64,000 nucleotides of DNA from Silvibacterium sp036273415 (GTDB taxonomy: Bacteria; Acidobacteriota; Terriglobia; Terriglobales; Acidobacteriaceae), in assembly GCA_036273415.1 (NCBI GenBank), contig DASUHR010000002.1:62001-126000 (forward strand). The letters run 5' to 3'. The stretch's first letter is position 1; each line of letters starts with the position of its first letter. Position numbers and translations under genes: made by a program. The notes beneath the pieces are model-generated. The model had not been told where the DNA came from. It worked only from the letters and a program-made list of their open reading frames with translations, and did no database searches. This document shows positions 52,191 through 61,443 of the stretch, in pieces.

Positions 52191-53723
52191 ATGGCTCAAT
52201 CCCCCAAACGAGTCAATTTGCCGCGCAGTGAGCGCAAGCTTCCTCCCAGCACGACAGACGCCGGTCGGACGCCGCCCCAACAGATAATCGGCATCTCTCT
52301 CATCGTGCGCCGAAAGACACCGCTCGCGCTAAAGGACCTGAGGGGCCGAATCCTCTCTCGCGAAGAGTTCGGTGCAAAATTCGGCGCCCGCCCCGAGGAC
52401 TTCGATCAGCTTCGCCGCTTCGCCCGTGAACACGCGCTGACCGTGGACGAAGCCGCGTCAAGCCTGTCCCGGCGCACCTTCGTGATACGCGGCAGCGCCC
52501 AGCATCTGGAAAATGCATTTGGCGTGGAGCTGCACCAGTACCAGCGAGATCAGGAAAAATTTCACGGCTTTTCGGGAATGGTTTCTCTTCCACAGGAACA
52601 CGCGGAGATGGTGGAGGCGGTACTCGGTCTCGATGCGAGGCCCATGGCAAAGCCCCACATCCGATTTCTGAGTGTCGCCCAGCGGGCCACCAGCAACAGC
52701 TACTCTCCGCCGCAAGTGGCCACGCTCTATAGCTTTCCGGCTGGTGTAACGGGAGCAGGCCAGACCATTGGCCTCATCGAGCTGGGCGGAGGCTATCGCA
52801 CCAGCGATGTCTCCGCTTATTTCTCCTCGCTTAAACTCACGCCGCCCGAGGTCATCTCCGTTTCCGTCGATGGCGGAACCAACGCCCCCACCACGCCCAG
52901 CAGCGCGGACGGGGAAGTCGCGCTCGATATCGAAGTTGCCGGAGCAATCGCGCCCGGCGCGAAAATCGCTGTCTACTTCGCTCCGAATACCGATCAGGGC
53001 TTTATCGACGCCATCACCACCGCCGTTCACGATACCACCCACAAGCCATCGATCATCTCCATCAGCTGGGGCGGTCCTGAATCAAGCTGGCCGCAATCTT
53101 CCCTCACTGCTCTGGACGACGCCTGTCAGTCTGCCGGCGCGCTCGGCGTCACCGTCACCGTCGCTTCCGGAGATAACGGATCGAGCGACGGCGGCAGCGG
53201 CAACAATGTCGACTTTCCCGCGTCGAGCCCGCACGTCCTCGCTTGCGGTGGAACCAAACTCACCGGCAGCGGGACGAAAATATCCAGCGAAACAGTGTGG
53301 AACGATGGCAGCCAGGGCGGCGCCACCGGTGGCGGAGTCAGCAACGACTTCCCGCTGCCCGATTGGCAGGCTAACGCCGGCGTCCCCAAACCAGCCAGCT
53401 CCAGCGGAGGCCGCGGAGTGCCCGACGTATCCGGAGATGCCTCGCCCGAATCCGGCTACAACATCCTCGTCGATGGCCAGCAGGAAATCGTGGGCGGCAC
53501 TAGCGCCGTCGCCCCGTTATGGGCAGGGCTGATTGCGCTGGTCAATCAAAAAAGGGGAGCGCCCGTCGGCTTCGCGAACCCTGCCCTGTACGCCGCGCCC
53601 AGCGCCTTTCGCGACATCACCTCAGGAAATAATGAAGCATTCAAAGCAGGCCCCGGCTGGGACGCCTGCACCGGCCTTGGCTCGCCGAATGGAACCGCCA
53701 TCGCCGCCGCCTTGGCGAAGTAG
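52191..53723 (+). CDS. S53 family peptidase (sedolisin/kumamolisin type)
   Basis: The protein has 510 aa from ATG 52191 (GAGGTG upstream; a GTG three codons earlier is possible). It is an acid-active serine-carboxyl peptidase. A Pro-kumamolisin activation domain (about 30-160) precedes the catalytic domain. The catalytic set is complete: E242 and D246 (GEVALDIEV), oxyanion D328 (SGDNGS) and S438 (GGTSAVAP). The spacing of D246 to D328, 82 residues, is that of kumamolisin. There is no signal peptide at the chosen start, which is odd for an enzyme expected outside the cell. It runs convergent with the MBL gene, 5 bp apart. Confidence 0.92.
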   Translation: MAQSPKRVNLPRSERKLPPSTTDAGRTPPQQIIGISLIVRRKTPLALKDLRGRILSREEFGAKFGARPEDFDQLRRFAREHALTVDEAASSLSRRTFVIRGSAQHLENAFGVELHQYQRDQEKFHGFSGMVSLPQEHAEMVEAVLGLDARPMAKPHIRFLSVAQRATSNSYSPPQVATLYSFPAGVTGAGQTIGLIELGGGYRTSDVSAYFSSLKLTPPEVISVSVDGGTNAPTTPSSADGEVALDIEVAGAIAPGAKIAVYFAPNTDQGFIDAITTAVHDTTHKPSIISISWGGPESSWPQSSLTALDDACQSAGALGVTVTVASGDNGSSDGGSGNNVDFPASSPHVLACGGTKLTGSGTKISSETVWNDGSQGGATGGGVSNDFPLPDWQANAGVPKPASSSGGRGVPDVSGDASPESGYNILVDGQQEIVGGTSAVAPLWAGLIALVNQKRGAPVGFANPALYAAPSAFRDITSGNNEAFKAGPGWDACTGLGSPNGTAIAAALAK

Positions 53724-53728
53724 AGGCG

Positions 53729-54622
53729 TCAACGGCCGGGCTTCAGGTCCGGCTTGCCTTTGTCGTTTAGCTGCAGATAACCCATCGGCGTGTGGTGGTC
53801 ATGCGTAAAGAGCACCAGCCATTCCTCGGGAATCGCGCGCGAGTAGAACCGCTTTCGCTGCTCAATGCAGGTCAGCGGATCGAGGTCGTACCCCATCACC
53901 CAGGTGATATCCAGATGCGCGCTCGTCGGAATCAGATCGGAGATGTAGCAGGCCCGCTTTCCGCCTGAATCGATATTGATGGCTATCAGTTGCGCGGTGT
54001 GACCGGGATAACCCTCTACCGAAATTCCGGGAACGATTTCTTCCACTTCGCCGGGACGCGTATTGAGCAGCGTCATCTGCCCGCTCTCAATCAGCGGATC
54101 GTAATTTGGGCTGTTGTAGCTGACCGCGTCGCGCTCCAGTTGCAGATGCCCATGCTCCACCTCGCCACGATGCGCGAAGTAGCGAGCGTTAGGGAACGTC
54201 GGCACGATCCGCCCGTCAGCGGTGCGCGTCGTGTTCCATCCGCAGTGGTCGAAATGCAGGTGCGAGTTGATGACAATATCAACCTCTTCCGGACGAATCC
54301 CGGCAGCTGCAAACGCGCCCGGCAACTGCTCCTTCGCCCCGAATATAGCGCGAAGCTTCTCGCCCAGCTTGTTTCCGATTCCGGTCTCAATGGCCACCGT
54401 ATGTTTGCCGGTGCGGACGACCACCGTATTCAGCCCCAGCAGAATCCGGTTCTTCTCATCGGCAGGCGCGCGCTTCTCCCATAGCGGCTTGGGAACAACG
54501 CCAAACATGGCGCCCCCGTCCAGGAAATAGCTTCCATCGCTGAGCACCGTAAGCTCGAAATCGCCCACGGTAGTGCGGCCCCGGACGAGATCCTCCGTTC
54601 CGGGCCGTTCCGCGGGATGCAT
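53729..54622 (-). CDS. MBL-fold metallo-hydrolase
   Basis: The protein has 297 aa. I start at ATG 54622, whose A is shared with the TGA of the upstream peptidase gene (TGATG); an in-frame extension into that gene is not needed. The metal motif HLHFDH(CG) is near residues 119-124, with GYPGHTAQL and a later Asp (SDLIPT) and FTHDHH as ligands, so the dinuclear zinc site looks complete. The pattern, with LNTVVVRTGKHTVAIETGIG, is that of lactonase/beta-lactamase-like hydrolases; the substrate is unknown. It is translationally coupled to the DPP-IV-like peptidase. Confidence 0.88.
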   Translation of the reverse strand: MHPAERPGTEDLVRGRTTVGDFELTVLSDGSYFLDGGAMFGVVPKPLWEKRAPADEKNRILLGLNTVVVRTGKHTVAIETGIGNKLGEKLRAIFGAKEQLPGAFAAAGIRPEEVDIVINSHLHFDHCGWNTTRTADGRIVPTFPNARYFAHRGEVEHGHLQLERDAVSYNSPNYDPLIESGQMTLLNTRPGEVEEIVPGISVEGYPGHTAQLIAINIDSGGKRACYISDLIPTSAHLDITWVMGYDLDPLTCIEQRKRFYSRAIPEEWLVLFTHDHHTPMGYLQLNDKGKPDLKPGR

Positions 54623-56889
54623 CAGTGGCTCTCCGACGGTTTGGCATCCTTCACATAGGTTTCGTATTGCCACAATAGCCGGTTATGCAGCTCCGTTTGT
54701 GACACCGGGCCCGCCACCGAGTGGGTCTTACGCGGAAAAATATTGTAGTCGTACGGAATGCCTGCATCAAGTAGCTTCTGGATGAACTGAATCGTATTCG
54801 CAAAGTGAACATTGTCGTCGCCAGTTCCGTGAAACAGGATCAGCCGTCCCTTCAGCTTCGCCGCGCTGTTCACCACCGAGTCATCGCGATATGCGGCGGC
54901 ATTTTGCGATGGCAGTCCCAGGTAGCGTTCCGTGTAAATCGAATCGTAGTTCCGCCAGTCGGTCACTGGCGCACCCGACGCTCCGGCGAGAAATCGGTCG
55001 GAGTGCGAAAGCGCGTAGAGGGTGAAGGTGCCGCCCCAGCTCCACCCCGACCAACCCATCCGGTGTCCGTCGACCTGCGGATACTTGGCCAGCACCTGAT
55101 CGATGGACGCAAGCTGGTCGGCGAGTTGCACGGGGCCAAAGTCGTGGTACGCCGCCTGCTCGAACGCGCGGCCTCGTCCGGCCATGCCTCGGTTGTCTAT
55201 ATGCAGCACGGCGAATCCATGCTCGGCCAGCAACTGGTCGAAGCAGAACCCTCGGCCGCCCCAGCGGTTCTTGGCTTCGCCCACGCCGGGGCCGCCGTAG
55301 GGATTCACGATCAACGGCACACTGGCTGGGGTTGTCGCATTGGCTGGCAATTGCAGAGTTCCATAAAGGATCGTTTTGCCATCGGCTGCCTTCAATGCCA
55401 GGAATTGCGGAGCAACGATCGTGTGTCCCTCAATGGCGTGCGATTGCCAGAACGGCGTGCAGTCTCCTTGGGCCGTGCAATAGCTTACGCTCGGCGGAGT
55501 CGTCATGTTCGAAGCCGTATCAATGAAGAAGCCGCCCTTCGGCGGAAAGTCCGCCTCATGCACGCCCGGCGTCTTGGTCACGCGGCGCTTGCCCGATCCG
55601 TCGAGCTGCACCGCCCATATCTGCTCCTCGCGCGAATCGCCATCAGTTGATATGTAGTAGAGCGTTCCTGTCGCCTCATCCACCGTGCCTATTTTTGTGA
55701 CCTCGTAGGGGCCGTGCTCCAGCTCATTCGCAAGCCGCGCTTCACTGCCCATGGGATTGCCGGCGTCAAACGTGTAGCGGTACATGTGGGTGAAGCCGTC
55801 GCGCCAGCTCTGTATCAAAAACTGGTGGTCGCCCACGAATTTCACGTCGTAGGTGAGGGTGAAGTACTTCGGCTCGGTCTGCGCCAGCGCCAGTTTTACC
55901 GCACCGCTGCGGGTGTCGGCGAAGTACAGGTTCATGTGCTTATGGTCGCGCGTCAGCACCTCAACCCACACCACGTTCGCATTCACCCATCCGAAACGCG
56001 GAATGTAATCGTTGCCCGCATCGAGTGGAATCTTCAGCCACCGCGTCTGACCCCCCGTCGCGTCCACCACGCCAACGCGCACCGCCGGGTTCGGATCGCC
56101 CGGTTGAGGATACCGCTGCTCGTTCACCGTCGCGTGCACGGGGATCCAATCGGTGATGGGATACAGCGGCACATGCGTCTCGTTCATCTGCAAGTACGCC
56201 AGCTGTTTTGAATCCGGCGACCAAAAGTAATTGCTGCGCACGTCCAGTTCTTCCAGATATACCCAGTCGATCTGGCCGTTCAGCAGCGCAGGATCGGAAG
56301 TCGCGGTGAGCGCCACCGGAGTTTCAGATCCATGCACCTTTTGCACGAACAAATTGCGGTCGCGAACGTAGGAGAGGGAATTTCCGTCGGGTGAGAACTT
56401 CGGATCGTCGCCGCTCTGCATGTGCGAATTGCCCACCGCGGCTCCAGTGCCCGTGCGCAGATCATAGAGCCACAACTCGCCGTTGGTATCAAACAACAGA
56501 TGCTCTGAATCCGGCGACCAGATATAGTCCGGCTGGTTGTACCGCGCGCGATGGTCACGGTCCTGTTCGCCGATCTCGGCAGTGATGAGGGAGGCGATTT
56601 TTGAGTGGTCGATCAGCTTCTTCAGCTTGCCGTCGGTAACTTCAATCTGCATTACGTCGCCGCCCTCACCCAGGTATGTCACCCGCGTTCCGTTCGGGGA
56701 CCAGCTCATGCCTTCAGGCGGAGCGCCGGTCGGGCTGGCGCCCCCGAAAATTTCCTGCACCGTCCAAGGATGAGAGGGCTGAGCAGCCGTTTGCGAGTGA
56801 GAGACCGAAGCTCCTGTAATGAACAGCAGGCATAAAAGCGAGGCGCAGAATGGACGCAAATTGCAGCTCCATGTGACTAGAGTATTCAC
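54622..56889 (-). CDS. Dipeptidyl peptidase IV-like S9 peptidase, secreted
   Basis: The protein has 755 aa with a GTG start and GGCGGAAG upstream. A signal peptide ends near SHSQ (residue 33). An eight-bladed propeller (about 45-500, with the DPP-IV substrate motif YLEELDVRSNYFWSPDSK) precedes the alpha/beta-hydrolase domain (about 505-755). The nucleophile is in GWSWGG near residue 617, the Asp in GTGDDNVHF near 690 and the His in RKTHSVAG near 722. It should release dipeptides, preferably X-Pro or X-Ala, in the periplasm. It shares one base with the downstream MBL gene. Confidence 0.93.
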   Translation of the reverse strand: MNTLVTWSCNLRPFCASLLCLLFITGASVSHSQTAAQPSHPWTVQEIFGGASPTGAPPEGMSWSPNGTRVTYLGEGGDVMQIEVTDGKLKKLIDHSKIASLITAEIGEQDRDHRARYNQPDYIWSPDSEHLLFDTNGELWLYDLRTGTGAAVGNSHMQSGDDPKFSPDGNSLSYVRDRNLFVQKVHGSETPVALTATSDPALLNGQIDWVYLEELDVRSNYFWSPDSKQLAYLQMNETHVPLYPITDWIPVHATVNEQRYPQPGDPNPAVRVGVVDATGGQTRWLKIPLDAGNDYIPRFGWVNANVVWVEVLTRDHKHMNLYFADTRSGAVKLALAQTEPKYFTLTYDVKFVGDHQFLIQSWRDGFTHMYRYTFDAGNPMGSEARLANELEHGPYEVTKIGTVDEATGTLYYISTDGDSREEQIWAVQLDGSGKRRVTKTPGVHEADFPPKGGFFIDTASNMTTPPSVSYCTAQGDCTPFWQSHAIEGHTIVAPQFLALKAADGKTILYGTLQLPANATTPASVPLIVNPYGGPGVGEAKNRWGGRGFCFDQLLAEHGFAVLHIDNRGMAGRGRAFEQAAYHDFGPVQLADQLASIDQVLAKYPQVDGHRMGWSGWSWGGTFTLYALSHSDRFLAGASGAPVTDWRNYDSIYTERYLGLPSQNAAAYRDDSVVNSAAKLKGRLILFHGTGDDNVHFANTIQFIQKLLDAGIPYDYNIFPRKTHSVAGPVSQTELHNRLLWQYETYVKDAKPSESH

Positions 56890-57064
56890 CGTCTTCCGCC
56901 TTTCTCATAAGGGTTCCCGGAACGAGCCATGAGCGTTTCCGAGATGAGAAAGAGCGTCCGAAAGCGAAATAGCATTCTAACTCTTTGTGCTCCCTTCCTT
57001 TCGCCTGCTGTTTTCGCGTTCCGGCGCACCGCCGCTTGAAACCAGTTAAACTCGACATTCAGCC

Positions 57065-57820
57065 ATGAATGACCAATTGCTTGCGCTCGTCCAACTCCAG
57101 GACACAGATCAACACATCACCCGACTCAACTCCGAGATCGGCGCGCTCCCGCGGCAGCTCGCCGCGCTCGAGGAGAAGCTTGCGCGACAGAAGGCGAAAG
57201 TGGACGCGGCAAACAAGGCCATCAAAGAAGAAGAAGCCAAACGGCGACGCCTCGAAAGCGATCTGAAAGACCTGCAGCAGAAAATCCTGAAGTTCCGCGA
57301 ACAGACCAGCAGCGTGAAAACCAACGAGCAATACCAGGCGCTGCAACATGAGATCGGCTTTGCCGAAGCGGAGATTCGCAGAATCGAAGACCGCGAGTTG
57401 GAGAGCATGGAACGATCGGAGCAGTTGGATGGTGAGGTACGCGCAGCCCAGCAGCAGCTAAGCGACGACGCGAAAGTGGTCGAAATCGAAAAAGAGACAG
57501 CGCGCAAGACCTCCGGCCAGCAGCAGGAGCGCCTCGCCGCGCTCAAGCAGGAACGCGCCCGCCTGCGAACGCAGATATCCGAATCCGCCCTCGCCAACTA
57601 CGACCGCATTTCAAGCTCGCGCGGGACCGCCCTTGCACGTGTTGAAGGCCAGCGGTGCCTCACATGCCAGATGGCCCTTCGGCCGCAACTCTGGAACCAA
57701 GTCAGGGGCGGAGAGCTGCTGACCTGCGAAAGCTGCGGACGCCTGCTCTATTTCGATAATGAAAAGCCACCCGAGCCGGACCCGCTACCCGCAGCGCAAA
57801 AGAACAAAGCCCGAGCCTAG
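57065..57820 (+). CDS. Coiled-coil protein with C-terminal zinc ribbon (CT398-like)
   Basis: The protein has 251 aa. Residues about 1-190 form a long, highly charged coiled coil (heptads with LARQKAKVDAANKAIKEEEAKRR), and about 195-235 a C4-type zinc ribbon: CLTCQMALRPQLWNQVR and CESCGRLLYF provide two CxxC pairs. This is the architecture of the C4-type zinc-ribbon family (DUF164, PF02591), whose role is not settled but may involve RNA, secretion or transcription. It is convergent with the cupin regulator gene. Confidence 0.85.
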   Translation: MNDQLLALVQLQDTDQHITRLNSEIGALPRQLAALEEKLARQKAKVDAANKAIKEEEAKRRRLESDLKDLQQKILKFREQTSSVKTNEQYQALQHEIGFAEAEIRRIEDRELESMERSEQLDGEVRAAQQQLSDDAKVVEIEKETARKTSGQQQERLAALKQERARLRTQISESALANYDRISSSRGTALARVEGQRCLTCQMALRPQLWNQVRGGELLTCESCGRLLYFDNEKPPEPDPLPAAQKNKARA

Positions 57821-57874
57821 CCGCCGGAGGGCGTCCTACTATCGTCTATCGTCCGCGGAATTTCCCTGGAGTTG

Positions 57875-58669
57875 TCAGCTCGTCTTGCGCACGGGCGTGA
57901 TCGCGTCAATCTGTCGTTCCGGCGCTCGCAATGCAGCCGCGCCGCCCCCGTTCTGCGCGTGACGGGTGCCAAGCGGTGCTCCCATCGGCCGCAGATTCAG
58001 CGCAGGCTGCGCCAGCGAGATCTGGTGCATTGTGACAATCAGGGCCATCGCCGGAGCATTGCCGGCACAGCGGTAGGAGTGCGGGGTGCTTGCATCGAAA
58101 TAAACCGCGTCTCCGTCTTCCACCACGTTCATTTTGTCGCCGTGTTTGATCTCAAGGCTGCCTTCCAGCATGAAGAGAAACTCATAGCCTGAATGGACAT
58201 GCGGACGCACTTCGCCGGGACCTTTCAAGGGAACGAACTCGGCGTAATAAGGATCAAGATGGCGATCCGGCACCTGGTATGCCAGGCTTTCAAAATAGTA
58301 AGTAGGATTCTCCACGCCCGTCTGCGGCATGCGCACCCGCTCGTTGCGCTTATGCACTCGGAAGAGTGTATGTGGCTCCGGCTCAAAAAAGTAGGAAAGG
58401 TCCTTGCTGAAGACCATGGCAATCCGCGCCAGGTTGCGCAGCGTGGGCACTACCCGCCCAGTCTCGAGCTGCGAAAGAAAACTCGCCGACAGACCAGTGT
58501 GTTTCCCCAATTCCACCAGCCCCATGGATTTCTTGAGGCGCAAACGCTTGATTCGCTCTCCGATTCGTCTCTCGGCGATAAAAGCTTCCGCGGACGAGGG
58601 ATCAACTCTGTGCTCAACGAGTTGCGTGGGGACGCGATGCTGCTTTGTCGCCGAATTCTTCGCTGCCAT
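57875..58669 (-). CDS. XRE-family regulator with cupin sensor domain
   Basis: The protein has 264 aa from ATG 58669; a TTG at 58705 would add 12 residues. The helix-turn-helix (about 32-90) reads IGERIKRLRLKKSMGLVELGKHTGLSASFLSQLETGRVVPTL. The cupin_2 barrel (about 145-215) has the ligand-like motif HVHSGYEFLFMLEGSLE and GDAVYFDASTPHSY, giving the His/Glu set of a metal cupin. Such proteins sense a small molecule, often a polyamine or amino acid. The C-terminal tail (LRPMGAPLGTRHAQNG) is unusual. Its target gene is not apparent; neighbours are unrelated. Confidence 0.88.
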   Translation of the reverse strand: MAAKNSATKQHRVPTQLVEHRVDPSSAEAFIAERRIGERIKRLRLKKSMGLVELGKHTGLSASFLSQLETGRVVPTLRNLARIAMVFSKDLSYFFEPEPHTLFRVHKRNERVRMPQTGVENPTYYFESLAYQVPDRHLDPYYAEFVPLKGPGEVRPHVHSGYEFLFMLEGSLEIKHGDKMNVVEDGDAVYFDASTPHSYRCAGNAPAMALIVTMHQISLAQPALNLRPMGAPLGTRHAQNGGGAAALRAPERQIDAITPVRKTS

Positions 58670-58790
58670 TGCTGCCCTCGCGCCTGTGTTGTGGTTTGGA
58701 TGCAAATATTTGCGCGCCTGTTTGCAGCAGGAAGGCTTTTTCTTGAGGTCGGGCCTTGTTTCGGGGGATGCTACCCAGGCATTCAGGCGG

Positions 58791-58819
58791 AAAAAGCCCC
58801 CGCTTCTCAGGGCGGGGGC
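58791..58819 (-). terminator. Intrinsic terminator of the secreted protein gene
   Basis: On the minus strand an 8-bp GC stem (GCCCCCGC/GCGGGGGC, arms 58812-58819 and 58796-58803, 8-base loop) is followed by TTTTT. It lies just after the gene at 58844-59341. Confidence 0.8.
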
Positions 58820-58843
58820 GGGCGCTGCATGGAAGAGCGGCTC

Positions 58844-59341
58844 CTACTTGGCGGCCTTCGCCGCCTTCTTTGTGCCTGTCACCTTGTGCCAGACAATGGT
58901 TTGGGTAAATTGGTTGCCGCTTTTATCGGTGCCAGTGAGGTGCTCCGTCATGGTAGTGCCGTTGTCAGACATGGATACGTGGCTCACCGCTGAGCCGCCA
59001 CTGGCCATTTTTTCATTGATCGTGAGATCGCTGTCGCTGCCCTGAAAGCTGGCCTGACCACCTTGTTCTGAGCCCTTGATGGGGTGCATGGTGCCGTCTT
59101 TCGCACCGCTCCAGGCTTCGGTCGTGGTCTTACCCTCCGCATTGACTTCCGTCAGATGCCAGGCGAGCATCTCCGGTGTGTCTTTGGTGATGACCAGATG
59201 CATGGATTTGGGTTTGGGCTGGGAGCCGAAGTCGCTCTGCGCCGCGTCGAACCTCCAGCTGCCCTTCGCGCTGTTCTGCGCGAAGGCGCTGGGCAAAGAC
59301 GCCGTGAGTAGAACGGCGGTTACTGCGAGTAGCTTTTTCAT
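58844..59341 (-). CDS. Secreted hypothetical protein
   Basis: The protein has 165 aa; AGGAG lies 9 bases before the ATG. A clear signal peptide (MKKLLAVTAVLLTASLPSAFAQ) targets it across the inner membrane. The mature part is a small beta-rich domain with SWRFDAAQSDFG, HLVITKDTPEMLAWHLTEV and HVSMSDNGTTMTEHLTGTDKSG, resembling lipocalin-like or 'DUF1579-like' secreted proteins, but I cannot name a family. The C-terminus is a basic KKAAKAAK tail, possibly for binding nucleic acid or the envelope. It has its own terminator and is not obviously in an operon. Confidence 0.7.
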   Translation of the reverse strand: MKKLLAVTAVLLTASLPSAFAQNSAKGSWRFDAAQSDFGSQPKPKSMHLVITKDTPEMLAWHLTEVNAEGKTTTEAWSGAKDGTMHPIKGSEQGGQASFQGSDSDLTINEKMASGGSAVSHVSMSDNGTTMTEHLTGTDKSGNQFTQTIVWHKVTGTKKAAKAAK

Positions 59342-59465
59342 TCAAAATCTCCTGATTTGTGGGATTTGAACTGCGCAACGGATTCTCGTAGCATCGCTGG
59401 ACACCTGTCAAGCCGCGCGCCCGCCGGCAATCGAGCCAAGTCGCTCTGCTACGCTAATCAATGGA

Positions 59466-60515
59466 ATGAACTTACCCCTGCGCCTGGCGGCAGCCTCACT
59501 CTGCCTGCCGATACTCATGACAGCCGGATGCGGGATGATCGCCGCGCCTCAGCCGCCCAGCCTTAAGTTGCCGGAACCGGTGACAGACCTCACCGCGCAG
59601 CGCACCGCAGATCAAGTTCTGCTGCGCTGGACAATGCCGAAGCACTCCACTGACAAGCTCCCGCTCTCCGGCGATCAGAAGGTCCAGGTGTGCCGCAATT
59701 TAGCGCAGTCGACATGCATGCCTGCAGGCGATCTGTTGCTCGCACCAGGCGCCGATGGCGAATATTCCGACCGTCTGCCCGCCGCGCTCACGGCTGGTCC
59801 GCCCAGCGCTCTCTTCTATACCGTCATGCTTCAAAATCGCTCGGGTCGCAGCGCCGGCCCGTCAAACATTGCCGTCACGGCTGCCGGAGCAGCGCCTCCT
59901 CAGATTGCAGTCCTCCACGCGCAAGCTATGACGGATGGAGTTGTCCTCATCTGGCCGGCACAGGGCCAGAGCGACACTATTCGCATTCATCGCGCTCTGG
60001 TCGAAAAGTCTGGCGCAGGAAAATCTTCGCTTCCACTTGAACAAACCCTTGAGTTTTCCGGGAAAGAACACGGTTGGGTTCTCGACCCCGATGCCGCGCT
60101 CGACCACACCTACACCTACACCGTCCAGCGCGTGGCGAAGGCTATCCTCGAAGGCAAATCGGTCGAGCTCGACAGCGCCTTCAGCGATTCCGTCAGCATC
60201 GATGCCCGCGACGTTTTTCCTCCCGCGGTCCCGAGCGGACTTGAGACGGTTGCCGACCCGCAAGCGCGCGCCATCGATCTCTCCTGGCAGCCGGACACGG
60301 AAGCCGATCTCGCCGGCTACACCGTTTACCGACGCGAAGCGGGATCGAACGCGACGCCGCAGCGGATATCGCCGCCATCTCAACCGGAGCCGTCGTTCCG
60401 CGATACGAACGTCGTGCCCGGCCATACCTATGAGTACTCCGTCAGTGCCATCGACCACGACGGAAACGAAAGTTCGCGCTCGACGGAAGTCGAGGAGACT
60501 CTGCCCCAGCAATAG
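59466..60515 (+). CDS. Lipoprotein with fibronectin type III domains
   Basis: The protein has 349 aa. A lipobox LMTAGC (Cys22) marks it as lipid-anchored. Three Ig/FN3-type domains follow: about 35-135 (PVTDLTAQRTADQVLLRWTMP), 145-240 and 255-345 (GLETVADPQARAIDLSWQPDTEADLAGYTVYRREA and THEYSVSAIDHDGNES-like ending). FN3 domains bind proteins or glycans at the cell surface. It precedes the FAH-family gene by 13 bp and may be co-transcribed with it. There are no catalytic features. Confidence 0.8.
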   Translation: MNLPLRLAAASLCLPILMTAGCGMIAAPQPPSLKLPEPVTDLTAQRTADQVLLRWTMPKHSTDKLPLSGDQKVQVCRNLAQSTCMPAGDLLLAPGADGEYSDRLPAALTAGPPSALFYTVMLQNRSGRSAGPSNIAVTAAGAAPPQIAVLHAQAMTDGVVLIWPAQGQSDTIRIHRALVEKSGAGKSSLPLEQTLEFSGKEHGWVLDPDAALDHTYTYTVQRVAKAILEGKSVELDSAFSDSVSIDARDVFPPAVPSGLETVADPQARAIDLSWQPDTEADLAGYTVYRREAGSNATPQRISPPSQPEPSFRDTNVVPGHTYEYSVSAIDHDGNESSRSTEVEETLPQQ

Positions 60516-60528
60516 AGGAGGAACTCCG

Positions 60529-61314
60529 ATGAGATATTGCCGCTTTCAAACGGAAGGTGGTCCGCAATACGGCGCAATCGCCGATCGCAACGGAGTAGTG
60601 TGGATCGAGCGCCTGCTGCCGCCCTTCGAAGAAGATCCCTGGACGAAACTGTATTCGGGCAGCTTCGCTCCGGTGCCGCTCGATTCGGTACGGCTGCTCG
60701 CCTCCGTAGTGCCGGGCAAGATTGTCTGCATCGGGCGTAACTATCGTGACCATGCGGCCGAGATGGGCAACGATGTGCCAAAAGAGCCGCTGCTGTTCCT
60801 GAAAGCTCCCTCGTCGGTAATCGCGCCTAAAGAGGCGATCCGCATTCCACCACAGTCGCAGCGTATCGACTTCGAGGGCGAACTCGCCGTGGTTATTGAC
60901 CGCACCGCATCCCGCATTGGCGCAGAAGAAGACGTGAAGCCCTACATCCGCGGATACACCATCGTGAACGACGTGACCGCACGCGACCTGCAGAAATCCG
61001 ATGGCCAGTGGTCGCGGGCCAAAGGCTTTGACACATTTTGCCCCCTCGGCCCTCTCGTCACCGACGAGATCGATCTGCAAACCGGAGTGACGGTAGAGAC
61101 GCGGCTGAACGGCGAGACAAAGCAGCACGGCAACACGCGCGACCTCATCTTTCCTGTGGATGTGCTGCTGCGCCATATTACGGCGGCGATGACGCTGTAC
61201 CCCGGCGATGTGATCCCGACAGGAACGCCCGCTGGCGTTGCACCCATGCACCCGGGCGACAGGGTTGAGGTCACTGTTCCCGGCATTGGGACACTCGCCA
61301 ATCCCATAGTCTGA
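60529..61314 (+). CDS. Fumarylacetoacetate hydrolase-family protein
   Basis: The protein has 261 aa with ATG 60529, directly after AGAGGAGG. It is the FAH C-terminal fold. The metal-binding acids sit in FEGELAVVID, and KGFDTFCPLGP and GDVIPTGTPAGVA are typical. Residues about 65-80 carry the IGRNYRDHAAEMGN motif of the 2-hydroxyhepta-2,4-diene-1,7-dioate isomerase/acylpyruvase (FAHD1-like) group, so the likely reaction is C-C bond hydrolysis or decarboxylation of a 2-oxo dicarboxylate. The exact substrate is not known; neighbours give no clue. Confidence 0.9.
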   Translation: MRYCRFQTEGGPQYGAIADRNGVVWIERLLPPFEEDPWTKLYSGSFAPVPLDSVRLLASVVPGKIVCIGRNYRDHAAEMGNDVPKEPLLFLKAPSSVIAPKEAIRIPPQSQRIDFEGELAVVIDRTASRIGAEEDVKPYIRGYTIVNDVTARDLQKSDGQWSRAKGFDTFCPLGPLVTDEIDLQTGVTVETRLNGETKQHGNTRDLIFPVDVLLRHITAAMTLYPGDVIPTGTPAGVAPMHPGDRVEVTVPGIGTLANPIV

Positions 61315-61443
61315 CTTTGCCTCCCCGCGCATCTAACCAATCAGCAATGCCGCAAAATCATTTCTTCGATCGAGCTGAGGCCGATTCGATTTCTTCCCGG
61401 CGAAGGCCGATAATAAAAGAGATAGCTGTTGCAAGGAGGAAGC

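Noticed and set aside
59935..60528. Upstream extension of the FAH-family frame
   Set aside because: It overlaps the lipoprotein gene in another phase; ATG 60529 has a strong ribosome-binding site.
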